Part shown: positions 15,489-24,849 of the stretch, piece after piece
Layout: every line of letters begins with the position of its first letter
Numbering within the stretch: the first letter of the stretch is position 1
Assembly: GCA_001464375.1 (NCBI GenBank)
Contig: LNEW01000140.1
Location: forward strand, 1 to 36,006
Length of the DNA stretch: 36,006 nt
Direction: 5' to 3'
From: Rhodospirillales bacterium Ga0074136
Lineage (GTDB): Bacteria > Pseudomonadota > Alphaproteobacteria > Acetobacterales > Acetobacteraceae
Made by a program: the position numbers and the translations under genes
Notes under the pieces: generated by a model
What the model was told of the DNA's origin: nothing
The model's database searches: none
Seen by the model: the letters and a program-made list of their open reading frames with translations, nothing else

Positions 15489-17633
15489 CTAGGCCGCCTT
15501 CGCTTCCCGCCGCCGCTTCGTCAGCACGAATTCGGTGTAGCCGTTGGGCTGCTTCGCACCGTCGAAGACCAGGTCGCAGGCCGCCTTGAAGGCCGGACCG
15601 TCGAAGCCAGGCGCCATCGGCACATAGGCGGAATCGCCCGCATTCTGGCGGTCCACCACGGCGGCCATCCGCTTCATCGTCTCCATCACCTGCGCCTTGG
15701 TCGCGATGCCATGGCGCAGCCAGTTGGCGATGTGCTGCGATGAGATGCGCAGCGTCGCGCGGTCTTCCATGAGGCCGACATCGTTGATGTCCGGCACCTT
15801 GGAACAGCCCACGCCCTGGTCCACCCAGCGCACGACATAGCCCAGGATTCCCTGCGCGTTGTTGTCGAGTTCCGCCTGCACGTCGGCGGGCGACCAGTTG
15901 GTGTCGCGCGCCAGCGGCACGGTCAGGATGTCGTCCAGCGTCGCGCGGCGGCCGCCCTTGGCCAGTTCCTCCTGTCGCGCAGCCACGTCCACCTGATGGT
16001 AGTGCAGCGCGTGCAGCGTCGCGGCGGTGGGCGACGGCACCCAGGCGGTGTTCGCGCCGGCCTTGGGGTGACCCACCTTCTGCTCCAGCATCGCGGCCAT
16101 CATGTCGGGCATGGCCCACATGCCCTTGCCGATCTGCGCCCGGCCGCGCAGGCCGCAGGCCAGGCCGGTATCGACGTTCCAATCCTCATAGGCGCCGATC
16201 CAGGCGGCCTTGCGCATGTCGTTCTTGCGCACCACGGCGCCGGCTTCCATGGCGGTGTGGATCTCGTCGCCGGTGCGGTCGAGGAAGCCGGTGTTGATGA
16301 ACACCACGCGGTCCTTCACCGCCGCGATGCAGGCCTTGAGGTTGACGGTGGTGCGCCGTTCCTCGTCCATGATGCCGATCTTGAGCGTGTAGCGCTTGAG
16401 GCCGAGCGCATCCTCGACGCGCGCGAACAGCGTGTCGGCCCAGCGCACTTCCTCGGGCCCGTGCATCTTCGGCTTCACGATGTAGACGCTGCCGGCACGG
16501 GAGTTCAGCCGCTTGCCGTTGATGTCGTGCATCGCGATCGCGACCGTGCACAGCGCATCGAGCACCGTCTCGGGCACTTCGGCGCCGTCGAGCGTGACGG
16601 CATCGGTCATCATGTGGTGGCCGACGTTGCGGACCAGCATGACCGAGCGGCCATGCAGCGTGACCTCGCCGCCGCCGGGCGCCTTGAACACGCGGTCGGG
16701 GTTGAGGCGGCGCACCATGGTCTGGCCGCCCTTGTCGAATTCCGCGGTCAGGTCGCCCTTCATCAGGCCGAGCCAGTTGCGATAGACGTCCACCTTGTCC
16801 GCGGCATCCACCGCGGCGACGGAATCCTCGCAATCCTGGATGGTGGTCAGCGCGGATTCCAGCGCGACATCGCTGATGCCGGCCGCGTCGGTCCTCCCGA
16901 TCGGGTGGGCGCGGTCGAACTTCACCTCGATATGCAGGCCGTTATTCGCGAACAGCAGCGCGGTCGGCGCCTGCGCCTCGCCCAGGAAGCCCACGCATTG
17001 GGCGGGGCGCGCCAGGCCGGTCTTCGATCCGTCCTTCAGCGTCACGTCCAGCGCACCGGCGTCGAGCCGATAGGCCGTGGCATCGGCATGGCTGCCGCGC
17101 GCCAGCGGCACGGCGCCGTCCAGCACCGCGCGCGCCTTGGCGATGACCTGGGCGCCGCGCGCCGGGTCGTAGCCCTTCACCTTCGCCCCGTCCTGCGGAA
17201 TGGCGTCGGTGCCATACAGCGCGTCATACAGGCTGCCCCAGCGCGCATTCGCCGCGTTCAGCGCGTAGCGCGCATTGGAGACCGGCACCACGAGCTGCGG
17301 GCCGGCCATGGTGGCGATCTCGGCATCCACGTTGGTGGTGCCGACGCTCACCGCGGCGGGTTCGGGCAGCAGGTAGCCGATCTCCCGCAGGAAGGCTGTG
17401 TACGCGGCAAGATCGACGGGCCTGGCCGGGTTGGCGCGGTGCCAGGCATCGATCTTCGCCTGCAAATCGTCGCGCTTGGCCAGCAGCGCCGCGTTGGTGG
17501 GCGAGAGGTCGCGCAGGATGCCCTCCAGCGCCGCCCAGAAGCGCGCGGGCTCGACGCCGGTGCCGGGCAGCGCCTCGGTTTCGATGAAGGCCCGGAGCAC
17601 GGGCGCGACGGCAAGGCCCTGGGATGCGGGCAT
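15489..17633 (-). CDS. glcB: Malate synthase G
   Basis: The 714-residue enzyme condenses glyoxylate and acetyl-CoA to malate in the glyoxylate bypass and in glycolate use. Length fits the G isoform (about 720), and the [18 protein letters not shown] segment near residue 265, the [11 protein letters not shown] region and the MHGPEEV segment match it throughout. It is cytosolic and monomeric in its family, Mg-dependent. GGAGAAGTTCGCC precedes the ATG. It diverges from the gamma-glutamyltransferase gene, with the 26-bp minisatellite between them. No isocitrate lyase is nearby, so its glyoxylate source is not shown. Confidence 0.96.
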   Translation of the reverse strand: MPASQGLAVAPVLRAFIETEALPGTGVEPARFWAALEGILRDLSPTNAALLAKRDDLQAKIDAWHRANPARPVDLAAYTAFLREIGYLLPEPAAVSVGTTNVDAEIATMAGPQLVVPVSNARYALNAANARWGSLYDALYGTDAIPQDGAKVKGYDPARGAQVIAKARAVLDGAVPLARGSHADATAYRLDAGALDVTLKDGSKTGLARPAQCVGFLGEAQAPTALLFANNGLHIEVKFDRAHPIGRTDAAGISDVALESALTTIQDCEDSVAAVDAADKVDVYRNWLGLMKGDLTAEFDKGGQTMVRRLNPDRVFKAPGGGEVTLHGRSVMLVRNVGHHMMTDAVTLDGAEVPETVLDALCTVAIAMHDINGKRLNSRAGSVYIVKPKMHGPEEVRWADTLFARVEDALGLKRYTLKIGIMDEERRTTVNLKACIAAVKDRVVFINTGFLDRTGDEIHTAMEAGAVVRKNDMRKAAWIGAYEDWNVDTGLACGLRGRAQIGKGMWAMPDMMAAMLEQKVGHPKAGANTAWVPSPTAATLHALHYHQVDVAARQEELAKGGRRATLDDILTVPLARDTNWSPADVQAELDNNAQGILGYVVRWVDQGVGCSKVPDINDVGLMEDRATLRISSQHIANWLRHGIATKAQVMETMKRMAAVVDRQNAGDSAYVPMAPGFDGPAFKAACDLVFDGAKQPNGYTEFVLTKRRREAKAA

Positions 17634-17719
17634 GGCGAACTTCTCCTGACGCGTTGCGCCTGACCGGCGCGCAATTTCGGTGGGTGTCCTATGCGTAAAG
17701 CCGTTGCGGGGCAAACCGC

Positions 17720-17823
17720 CAGGGCTTGCCATGCCGCGCCCCTGGCGGGGCTTGCCGTGGCGCGCCCCTGGCAGGGCTTGCCGTGGCGCGCCCCTGGCAG
17801 GGCTTGCCGTAGCGCGCCCCTGG
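17720..17823. repeat. Minisatellite: four tandem copies of a 26-bp unit
   Basis: Four contiguous 26-base units differ from each other by one to three bases. Each starts CRGGGCTTGCC and ends GCGCCCCTGG, so the ends pair as a partial inverted repeat. The two middle units contain GGCGCGCCCCTGG, close to the GGCGCGCCTCCGG core of the 25-bp array at 12214. Both arrays are followed by a similar exit sequence, GGCGCGAC then TCAC. It lies between the divergent glcB and gamma-glutamyltransferase genes. Confidence 0.93.
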
Positions 17824-17863
17824 CGCGACGCTTCACCCCAGCACCGACCGAAGGAACGCCGCC

Positions 17864-19435
17864 ATGGCCTGGACACCCCCCCCGCATGTGACGCAGCACT
17901 GGCAGGTGACCAAGCCCGGCGCGACCGGCAAGCGCGGCATGGTCGCCTCCCAGGCGCGCGACGCGGCCGAGGCCGGCATCGCCATCCTCGCCGAAGGCGG
18001 CAGCGCGGCCGATGCCGCCGTCGCCACCGCCTTCGCCCTGGCCGTGGTGGAACCATGGAATTCCGGCCTGGGCGGGATCGGCTTCACCCAGGTGGCGGGA
18101 CCCGGCATCCCGGCGCAGACCTTCGACTTCGGCCCGGTCTCGCCGCATGCGCTCGACACCTCCGCCTTCCCGATGACAGGCAGGATGAAGGACGATCTGT
18201 TCACCTGGCCGGAGGTGTTCGAGGACCGCAACGTCCACGGCCCGCTGTCCTTCGCCATCCCGTCCTCGGTCGCGGGTTATGCGGAACTCCATGCGCGGCA
18301 TGGGCGGCTGCCGATCTCGGTGGTGATGGCGCCGGCGGTGGCGCTGGCCAAGCGCGGCCTGGCGCAGGACTGGTTCACCACGCTGAAGGTAGCCAACAGC
18401 GCGTCCGTGCTGCGGCTGTATGCCGAAAGCGCGCGCATCTATTTGCCGAACGGCCTGCCCCCGGTGGCGCCGTATCAGGGCAGCCCGGGCTTCTTCCGCC
18501 AGGGCAACCTCGGCGAGACGCTGGAGCGCCTGGCCACGGCGGGGCTGCGCGATTTCTACGAGGGCGGCATCGCCAGCGACCTGCTGGCGGATTTCCGCGA
18601 CATGGGATCGCCGATCAACGCCGCGGACCTCGCCGGCTGCAAGGCACTGGTGCGGCCTGCGCTCGAGGCCGCCTGGCGCGGCAAGCGGCTGTTCCTGGCC
18701 AATGGCCTGACCGCCGCGCCGACGCTGCTGCGCGTGCTGGAAGGCATGCGTAGCGCGGATTTCAGCGGCGCCGCGCCCTCCCCCGCCTGGTACGCGCAGC
18801 TCGCGCGCGTGATGCGCGAGGCCTATGCCGAACGCCTCGCGGGCCTTGGCGATGCCGAGCCCAAGGCCGCGGAATCCTGCACCACCCACCTGACCGTCTG
18901 CGACAAGGACGGGATGATGGTGGCGATGACCACCACGCTGCTGTCGTCGATGGGATCGCGCGTCGTGCTGCCGCGATCGGGCGTGCTGATGAACAACGGC
19001 ATCATGTGGTTCGACCCGCGGCCCGACGCGAAGAACGCCATCGCGCCCGGCAAGCGGCCGCTGACCAACATGTGCCCGGTGATCGCCGGGGAAGGCGACA
19101 CGCCCGCCATCGCCACCGGCGCCTCCGGTGGGCGGCGGATCATGGCCTCGGTGTTCCAGGCCCTGTCCTACGTGGCCGATTTCGGCATGACGCCGGAGCA
19201 GGCGGCGCATCACCCGCGCCTGGATGTCTCCGGGCCGGAGGGGGTGACGGCGGATATCCGCCTGGGCGCCGAGACCATCGCCGCCCTGGCGAAGGATGCG
19301 GCGGTGACGGAGGTGGAGCACGCCGTGCTGCCGGTGAACTTCGCCTGCCCGAACCTGATCCGGATTGCGCCGGACGGCACGCGCCAGGGCATCACCGACG
19401 TCATGAGCCCCTGGAGCGCCGCGCTGGCGGAGTGA
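17864..19435 (+). CDS. Gamma-glutamyltransferase family protein
   Basis: The 523-residue proenzyme belongs to the Ntn-hydrolase GGT family. The autoprocessing nucleophile is Thr340 in [12 protein letters not shown], where the small subunit should begin; [10 protein letters not shown] at about residues 45-54 and [12 protein letters not shown] follow the family. The substrate-binding segment reads [11 protein letters not shown], with Thr-Asn where classical GGTs have Ser-Ser. I see no signal peptide, so a cytoplasmic YwrD-like hydrolase is more likely than a periplasmic glutathione enzyme. GAAGGAAC precedes the ATG. The true substrate may be a gamma-glutamyl or cephalosporin-like amide. Confidence 0.9.
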   Translation: MAWTPPPHVTQHWQVTKPGATGKRGMVASQARDAAEAGIAILAEGGSAADAAVATAFALAVVEPWNSGLGGIGFTQVAGPGIPAQTFDFGPVSPHALDTSAFPMTGRMKDDLFTWPEVFEDRNVHGPLSFAIPSSVAGYAELHARHGRLPISVVMAPAVALAKRGLAQDWFTTLKVANSASVLRLYAESARIYLPNGLPPVAPYQGSPGFFRQGNLGETLERLATAGLRDFYEGGIASDLLADFRDMGSPINAADLAGCKALVRPALEAAWRGKRLFLANGLTAAPTLLRVLEGMRSADFSGAAPSPAWYAQLARVMREAYAERLAGLGDAEPKAAESCTTHLTVCDKDGMMVAMTTTLLSSMGSRVVLPRSGVLMNNGIMWFDPRPDAKNAIAPGKRPLTNMCPVIAGEGDTPAIATGASGGRRIMASVFQALSYVADFGMTPEQAAHHPRLDVSGPEGVTADIRLGAETIAALAKDAAVTEVEHAVLPVNFACPNLIRIAPDGTRQGITDVMSPWSAALAE

Positions 19436-19511
19436 CCCGCCGCACACGGGCTTTGGTTCCCGCGCGGGCGCTTGTGCGCTACCGTTCGATTCGCGTGTGA
19501 ACGGAGGCGGC

Positions 19512-19931
19512 ATGTCCGATACCGGCCCGGAAGCCGGCGCTTCGCCGGAACCAGACCGGCCGGTCGAGGCCGGCGCGCGTCCGCGCGACCCCGCCGCGGT
19601 GATCCTCGACGGGCTCGGCGAGCGCCGCGAAGGGCCGCGCATCGAGGTCCAGGTCCCCTGCACGGTCTTCGTGGGGTCGCATGTCCATGACGCCTTGCTG
19701 CGCGACGTCTCGCTGGGCGGGGCCATGGTGCATGGCGTGCGCGGCATGCTGGCCGGCGACCTGGTGCGGCTGCGCCTCGCGCGCCTTGCCGACCACAGCT
19801 TCGTCGCCGAGGTGCGCGGCGTGAGCCTGCTGGGCGTCCACCTGGCCATCCAGGGCCCGCATGACCAGGCCCTGTGGCGCGAGACGGTCCGCGACTTCCT
19901 GCCCGAAGCCCCGGCGGAAGGGCCGCGTTAA
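19512..19931 (+). CDS. PilZ-domain protein
   Basis: The 139-residue protein has an acidic, proline-rich N-terminus and a PilZ domain at about 37-130. Both c-di-GMP motifs are present: R39-x3-R43 and D65-V-S67-L-G-G70. It should bind cyclic di-GMP and act as a small receptor or adaptor; the output is unknown. GGAGGCGGC precedes the ATG at 19512; an upstream in-frame ATG at 19497 lacks such a site. A degenerate paralogue follows 57 bases downstream, so the two are probably in one transcript. Confidence 0.88.
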   Translation: MSDTGPEAGASPEPDRPVEAGARPRDPAAVILDGLGERREGPRIEVQVPCTVFVGSHVHDALLRDVSLGGAMVHGVRGMLAGDLVRLRLARLADHSFVAEVRGVSLLGVHLAIQGPHDQALWRETVRDFLPEAPAEGPR

Positions 19932-19988
19932 CGGCGCTCCCCTAGCCTTCGCCGACCCCGCCCGCCGGCGGGCAGGAGGCGCGCGGCA

Positions 19989-20348
19989 ATGATGCGAACT
20001 GGACAGGCCGGGGTGCCGGGCGGCGTGGCGGACCTCCCGTCGCGGGGCTTGCCGGCGCTGCATGCCGTGGCCGAGCCCTGCACGCTGCGGTCGGCCAGCG
20101 GGCGCGTGCGCGACGGGCTGGTGCGCGAGGCCGGCGCCGTCGGGGCGATCGTGACCGGCATCGCCGGGCTGTCCCTCGGGCAGGAGGTGGATCTGGTGCT
20201 GCCGCGGCACGGCGGGCTGCGGCTGCGCGCGCGCGTGGCCGGCGTCGGCGTGCTGGGCCTGCTGCTGGACCTGCGCGGCGCGGGGGGCGGGCCGGAATGG
20301 CGCCGCGCGCTGCTCGGCATGACTGACGGCGCGTTCCGCCGCGCGTGA
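19989..20348 (+). CDS. Degenerate PilZ-like paralogue, 119 residues
   Basis: Residues 30-96 align with residues 49-115 of the upstream PilZ protein: EPCTL with VPCTV, LVREAGAVGAIVTG with LLRDVSLGGAMVHG, and VGVLGLLLDLRG with VSLLGVHLAIQG. The nucleotide-binding motifs are lost: the RxxxR positions are Gly20 and Leu24, and DxSxxG has become E47-A-G49-A-V-G52. It therefore probably keeps the PilZ barrel without binding c-di-GMP, and may dimerise with its neighbour. AGGAGG lies at 19975-19980. Either ATG of the ATGATG start is possible. Confidence 0.72.
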   Translation: MMRTGQAGVPGGVADLPSRGLPALHAVAEPCTLRSASGRVRDGLVREAGAVGAIVTGIAGLSLGQEVDLVLPRHGGLRLRARVAGVGVLGLLLDLRGAGGGPEWRRALLGMTDGAFRRA

Positions 20349-20404
20349 CCGCGCGGCACACGTCTTGCGAACCCCCTGCAGCCTGAGGCGGGAGAAGCGG
20401 CCCG

Positions 20405-20423
20405 ACAGGCAATGGGTGCCTGT
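20405..20423. promoter_or_regulatory. Inverted repeat upstream of the broken Bug gene
   Basis: ACAGGCA and TGCCTGT form a perfect 7-bp inverted repeat around ATGGG. It is 43 bases upstream of the first ATG of the Bug pseudogene and about 55 bases after the PilZ-like stop. It could be a regulator operator or a transcript-end hairpin; there is no T-run. Confidence 0.35.
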
Positions 20424-20466
20424 TGTGTGACCATGTCTTGCTCCATGCGCCTGAACAGGGAGCAGG

Positions 20467-21437
20467 ATGATGAATCGTCGCTCAATTCTTGGCCTGGCAG
20501 CCGCCGGCGCGCTTGGCCCGCTGGCGCTGTCGCGAACCGCCGCGGCCCAGGCCGCCTGGCCGGCCCGCGGGTCCATCCGCCTGGTCGCGCAGTTCCCCCC
20601 GGGCGGGCTGGTGGACACCATCAGCCGCCTGATGGCGCCCATCATCTCCCAGTCGCTGGGCCAGACCGTGGTGGTCGAGAACCGCGCCGGCGCGGGCGGC
20701 GTGATCGGCACGGACTTCGTCGCGAAGCAACCGGCTGATGGCTACACGCTGCTGGTCAGCCATGCCTCGGTGCATGTGTTCTCGGCAGCCACCATGCCGA
20801 TTCTGCCGTTTCATCCGGTCAACGACTTCACGCATATCGGGCAGATGGTCGAAGCCGCGAACGTGCTGCTGGTGAAGGCGGATTCGCCGTTCCGCACGCT
20901 CGACCAGTACATCGCGGCGGCGCGCACGCGGCCGGTGCGCTACGGCTCCTCGGGCATCGGCTCGGCGCCGCACCTGCTGGGCGCGATGCTGACGGGGACC
21001 ACGTGCCCTATCGCGGGTCGGCGCCGGCGATGCAGGACCTGATGGCGAACCAGATCGAATCCTTCATCGACCCGATCACGACCAACGTCCAGCTGATGAA
21101 GGACGGCGTGCTGCGGGCGCTGGCGGTCTCCACGCCGCAGCGCCTGGCCGCCTTCCCGAACGTGCCGACCTTCGCCGAGCTGGGCTTCCCGAAATTGACC
21201 TCGGCGCAGTGGCTGGGGCTGTCGGGCCCGAAGAACCTGCCGGCACCGATCGTCGCGCGGCTGTCGGCGCTGCTGCCGCAGCTCGTCGCGCGGCCCGACC
21301 TGATGACGCGGTTCGAGGAATTGCAGACCCTGCCGCGCAATCCGCCGCCGCTGGGGACGGATTTCACCGCCTTGATCAACCAGCAGATCGGCGAATGGAC
21401 CGCGGTGGCGCGGCAGTTCAACATCGTCGTGACGTGA
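20467..21437 (+). pseudogene. TTT-family (Bug) solute receptor, frameshifted (copy 5)
   Basis: The first frame (20467-about 20996) encodes an Arg4-Arg5 signal peptide, the motif QFPPGGLVD and the Bug core as far as SAPHLLGAMLTGTT. The rest, from HVPYRGSAPAMQ to the normal C-terminal QFNIVVT, lies in another frame (about 21000-21437). Alignment with copy 1 shows that about five residues between the two halves are missing, so the lesion looks like a deletion of roughly 13-16 bases (one more than a multiple of three) near 20990-21000. As read, translation would stop at 21042. The rest is well preserved, so the break is recent or an assembly error. Confidence 0.85.
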
Positions 21438-21479
21438 TCCGCCGGTGCCCGCCCTGGGGATGACCCCGGGCGGGCCCGC

Positions 21480-22103
21480 TCAGGCGTGCCGGCGCAGGAT
21501 GCAGGCGTGGCGCTGGAACAGCACCCAGGCCAGCATGGGCACCAGGCGCTGCAGGCCGGGTTCGAGCTCGGGCGGCTGCACACGGTCCTGCGCACGCAGC
21601 ACGCGCTCTGCAAGGTCGCGCAGCACCTCGAAGGCCGATCGCTCTGCCCCGCCGGCATAGCGCTCCGCAAGCGGCGGAAAGCTCACCTGCAGGTCCTCGG
21701 AAATGAAGATGCCGCCAGGCTTCACCGCCGGCAGCAGGGTCCGTATCGCGAGGATCTGGTGCGGCCAGAGATGCGACCCGTCCTCGATGACGATATCGAA
21801 GGGCCCGTGCCGCGCGGCAACGGCCTCGAGCGCGGCGGCATCGGCCTGGTTGGCGATTTCGATCGCGATCCGCCCTTCCGCCAGGCCGCGCACATCACGG
21901 CGGCGGTCGAGGCCGACGATCCGCGCGCGCGGGAAGTAGTCGCGCCAGACGCGCAGCGAAGCCCCTTCCTTCACGCCGATCTCGAGCAGCGTGATCTCCT
22001 GGTCACGCAGCGGGGCCAGGAACGCCTCGTAGATCGGCAGGTAGCCATGCTTGTCCGACGATTTGTCGGTGCCGTGGTGCAGGCCGAGCGCATTCAGCGT
22101 CAT
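21480..22103 (-). CDS. Class I SAM-dependent methyltransferase
   Basis: The 207-residue protein opens GTDKSSDKHGYLPIYEAFLA and has the SAM motif LLEIGVKEGASLRVW (about 39-53), the acidic loop VGLDRR (about 64-69) and IVIEDGSHLWPHQI (about 100-113). This pattern matches small class I methyltransferases found in antibiotic and surface-polysaccharide clusters, in which the DGSH region binds metal. The acceptor is unknown. I use the ATG at 22103, since homologues begin near TDK; no clear ribosome site is seen. It starts 32 bases past the deacetylase stop on the same strand and is probably co-transcribed. Confidence 0.83.
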   Translation of the reverse strand: MTLNALGLHHGTDKSSDKHGYLPIYEAFLAPLRDQEITLLEIGVKEGASLRVWRDYFPRARIVGLDRRRDVRGLAEGRIAIEIANQADAAALEAVAARHGPFDIVIEDGSHLWPHQILAIRTLLPAVKPGGIFISEDLQVSFPPLAERYAGGAERSAFEVLRDLAERVLRAQDRVQPPELEPGLQRLVPMLAWVLFQRHACILRRHA

Positions 22104-22135
22104 GCCCGCGGCGCCGGGCGGCGGCGCGCCTGCGG

Positions 22136-23032
22136 TCACGCTGCCTGCGCCTTGCACCAGCGCGCCACCTCCTCATGCGTGCCGAACCATACGCCGGGCG
22201 TGCCCTTCATCAGCGTGACCAGGCGATCCAGCAGCGCGATGCGGCTGCGGTGGCCGATCACGTGCGGGTGCATGGTCAGCAGGAACAGCCCGCCCTCGGC
22301 CAGCGCGCCTTCGAATTCGGCGCGGAAGATCTCCTCGACCGCCGAGGGCGGCGTATAGGGCCGCAGCGCCGCGAAGCGCAGCATGTTGAAATACACCGCG
22401 TCGTCGCGGATCCATTCGGGCGGGAGTTCGACGATGCCGGTGGGTTCGCCCTGCACTTCCAGCTCGTAGGGATCGTCGTCGGCCATCAGCGATGAATCGT
22501 ACAGCAGGCCGAGCTCCTGGATGATCCCCATGGTGTCGACCGAGAAATCCCAGGAGGCGGTGCGGATGCCGACCGGGCGCCGGCCGGTCAGCGTCTCCAG
22601 CGTATCGGCGGCGCGGAAGGTCAGGTCGCGCTCGACCCCGGGGGGCAGTTGCGTGTTGGCCTCGTGGATCCAGGAATGGATGCCGATCTCGTGGCCCTCA
22701 TCGGCGACCGCGCGCACTTCGTCGGGGTGCAGCAGCGCGGAGACGGCGGGGTAGAAGAACGATGCCTTCACGCCGTGGCGCGCCAGCAGGGCGCGGATGC
22801 GCGGCACGCCCTGGCGCGCGCCGTACTGGCCCTGGCTGATGCGCATGGGGCTTTCGTCGGAATCGCGCAGCGGGATGGTCTCGTGGTCGGCATCGAAGGA
22901 CAGGCTGACGGCGCAGCGCGCGCCACCCGGCCAGGATGCCGGCGCCAGCGACCGCCCGGCGCGCGCGCGCCCGACGATGCGCCGCCACTGCGGTTCGTCC
23001 CATTCCCAGGGCTTCGGCGTGGCGTCGCTCAT
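22136..23032 (-). CDS. Polysaccharide-deacetylase-fold hydrolase (HpPgdA/cyclic imidase type)
   Basis: The 298-residue protein shows a NodB-type metal site: D47 (base) and D49 in SFDADHET, with H119 and H123 in [23 protein letters not shown] and the late [12 protein letters not shown] segment resemble Helicobacter PgdA and related cyclic-imide hydrolases rather than secreted chitin deacetylases. There is no signal peptide, so action on a small cytoplasmic cyclic amide or imide is plausible. It diverges from the RutA-type gene across 75 bases, which supports a shared nitrogen-heterocycle pathway. The exact substrate is an inference. Confidence 0.85.
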   Translation of the reverse strand: MSDATPKPWEWDEPQWRRIVGRARAGRSLAPASWPGGARCAVSLSFDADHETIPLRDSDESPMRISQGQYGARQGVPRIRALLARHGVKASFFYPAVSALLHPDEVRAVADEGHEIGIHSWIHEANTQLPPGVERDLTFRAADTLETLTGRRPVGIRTASWDFSVDTMGIIQELGLLYDSSLMADDDPYELEVQGEPTGIVELPPEWIRDDAVYFNMLRFAALRPYTPPSAVEEIFRAEFEGALAEGGLFLLTMHPHVIGHRSRIALLDRLVTLMKGTPGVWFGTHEEVARWCKAQAA

Positions 23033-23107
23033 GCGTCATCTCCTGGTCGCGGTGCATGGCACGGTACTTGCGGATCAGCGCGGGTCAACCGGACCCGGGA
23101 GCCCCTC

Positions 23108-24190
23108 ATGGACATCGGCGTCTTCATCCCGATCACCAACAATGGCTGGATCATCTCCGCCACCTCGCCGCAGTACATGCCGTCCTTCGCGCTGAACAAG
23201 GCGGTGGTGCAGAAGGCCGAGGGCTTCGGCTTCGACTTCGCGCTGTCGATGATCAAGCTGCACGGCTTCGGCGGAAAGACGGAATTCTGGGACCACGGGC
23301 TGGAATCCTTCACCCTGATGTCGGCACTCGCGACCGTCACCACGCGCATCAGGCTGTTCGCCTCCACCGCCGTGCTGACGCTGCCGCCGGCGATGGTGGC
23401 GCGCATGACCAGCACGATCGACGATGTCTCGGGCGGGCGCTTCGGCATCAACATCGTCTCGGGCTGGCACAAGGTCGAATACACCCAGATGGGGCTGTGG
23501 CCGGGTGACCAGCACTTCGGCAAGCGATACGACTGCAGCACCGAATATGTGCGGATCCTGCGCGACCTGTGGGGAACGGGCCTGTCCAACCTGAAGGGCG
23601 AATTCTTCCAGATGGACAATTGCGTGCTCAGTCCCCGCCCCAAGGCGCCGATCAAGGTGGTGTCGGCCGGGCAGTCCGACCGCGGGATGGAATTCGCCGC
23701 GCAGTATTGCGACTACAATTTCTGCCTGGGCGAGGGCGTCAACGAACCGACCAAGGCGGCGAGCGTGCCCGCGCGCGTGCTGCAGCATGCGGCCAGGACC
23801 GGGCGCGATGTGGGCGCCTACATGCTGTACATGATCATCGCCGACGAGACGGATGCGGCGGCGCTGGCGAAGTGGGACCTGTACAACAAGGGGGCCGACC
23901 GCGAGGCGCTGGCGCATCTGCTGGGCAAGGCGGCGGAGGACACCGCGCCGTCCGAGACCTCCATGGCCGCCGCGATCCAGCGTTCGCCCTCACCGATCAA
24001 CTTCAACATGGGCACGCTGGTGGGGTCCTACGCCAATGTCGCGCGCATGCTGGACGAGGTGGCGGCGATGCCCGGCGTGAAGGGCATCATGCTGACCTTC
24101 GACGACTTCCTGCTCGGGCTCGATGCCTTCGGGACGCATATCCAGCCGCTGATGGCGTGCCGCCAGGGCCGGATGCTGAGCGCAGCCTGA
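23108..24190 (+). CDS. rutA: RutA-type flavin monooxygenase
   Basis: The 360-residue product is a bacterial luciferase-like (LLM) flavoenzyme. Nearly every block fits pyrimidine monooxygenase Rut[71 protein letters not shown] and [19 protein letters not shown]. RutA uses reduced FMN and oxygen to open the uracil ring. None of rutB-rutG is adjacent and no flavin reductase is seen, so either the reductase is elsewhere or this paralogue works on another ring. GGGAG precedes the ATG. It heads a seven-gene plus-strand run. Confidence 0.9.
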   Translation: MDIGVFIPITNNGWIISATSPQYMPSFALNKAVVQKAEGFGFDFALSMIKLHGFGGKTEFWDHGLESFTLMSALATVTTRIRLFASTAVLTLPPAMVARMTSTIDDVSGGRFGINIVSGWHKVEYTQMGLWPGDQHFGKRYDCSTEYVRILRDLWGTGLSNLKGEFFQMDNCVLSPRPKAPIKVVSAGQSDRGMEFAAQYCDYNFCLGEGVNEPTKAASVPARVLQHAARTGRDVGAYMLYMIIADETDAAALAKWDLYNKGADREALAHLLGKAAEDTAPSETSMAAAIQRSPSPINFNMGTLVGSYANVARMLDEVAAMPGVKGIMLTFDDFLLGLDAFGTHIQPLMACRQGRMLSAA

Positions 24191-24230
24191 CCCGCTTGCG
24201 GCGTGGGCCGGGCTGAGGGAGGGTCGGGGC

Positions 24231-24842
24231 ATGGATGCCCTGACCCTGCTCGCCTTCGGCGCCGCGCTCGCGCTCTCCACCGCCTCCCCTGGCCCGACCA
24301 TCACCACGCTGGTGGCCCGCGTGCTGGCGCGCGGCCGGCCCGGCGCGGCGGCCTTCTGCATCGGCCTGATCCTCGGCGACCTGGTGTGGCTGGCCGCCGC
24401 GGTGTTCGGCCTGTCATTGGTCGCGGAGGCCGCGCAGCCGGTGCTTGCGGTGCTGAAATGGGCGGGGGTCGGCTTCCTGCTCTGGCTCGCCTGGAAGGCC
24501 TGGAACGCGCCGGCGGCGCTGCCGGCCGGGATGCCCGCGCCGGCCGGGGAAGGCGCGCGGCTGGCCTTGACCGGGATCGCGCTGACACTCGGCAATCCCA
24601 AGACCATGCTGTTCTACACGGCGATCACGCCGGCGGTGCTCGACCTCGGCCGGGTGGACCTGGCGGGCTTCGCCGCGCTCGCGGCCGTGCTGGTGGTGGT
24701 CTATGCCGCGGTGCTGGCGGGCTATGTGGTCACCGCGCTGAAGGCGCGCCACCTGCTGCGCAGCACCCGCGCGGTGCGCCGCGTGAACCAGGCCGCGGGC
24801 CTTGCCATGGCCGGCGCCGCCGCCACCGTCGCGACGCGCTGA
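24231..24842 (+). CDS. LysE-family exporter
   Basis: The 203-residue protein has about six hydrophobic segments and the family start LTLLAFGAALALSTASPGPT (residues 4-23), with SPGP as the LysE/RhtB hallmark, then GNPKTMLFYTAI (about 122-133). These proteins export amino acids or other small metabolites across the inner membrane. In this run it could relieve build-up of an intermediate or a released amino acid. It lies 40 bases after the RutA-type gene and 7 bases before the amidase, so co-transcription is likely. Confidence 0.88.
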   Translation: MDALTLLAFGAALALSTASPGPTITTLVARVLARGRPGAAAFCIGLILGDLVWLAAAVFGLSLVAEAAQPVLAVLKWAGVGFLLWLAWKAWNAPAALPAGMPAPAGEGARLALTGIALTLGNPKTMLFYTAITPAVLDLGRVDLAGFAALAAVLVVVYAAVLAGYVVTALKARHLLRSTRAVRRVNQAAGLAMAGAAATVATR

Positions 24843-24849
24843 GGCCGCC

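Noticed and set aside
15489..18056. Malate synthase starting upstream at 18056
   Set aside because: The extension would be translated from the minisatellite and overlap the divergent gene; the ATG at 17633 has a good ribosome site and fits the family length.
20467..21437. Programmed frameshift in Bug copy 5
   Set aside because: There is no slippery heptamer, and residues are missing at the junction, which points to a deletion rather than recoding.
22118..22140. A solo copy of the minisatellite core (GGCGCGCCTGCGG) near the methyltransferase start
   Set aside because: It partly codes for the deacetylase C-terminus, and the match is short enough to be chance at this GC content.
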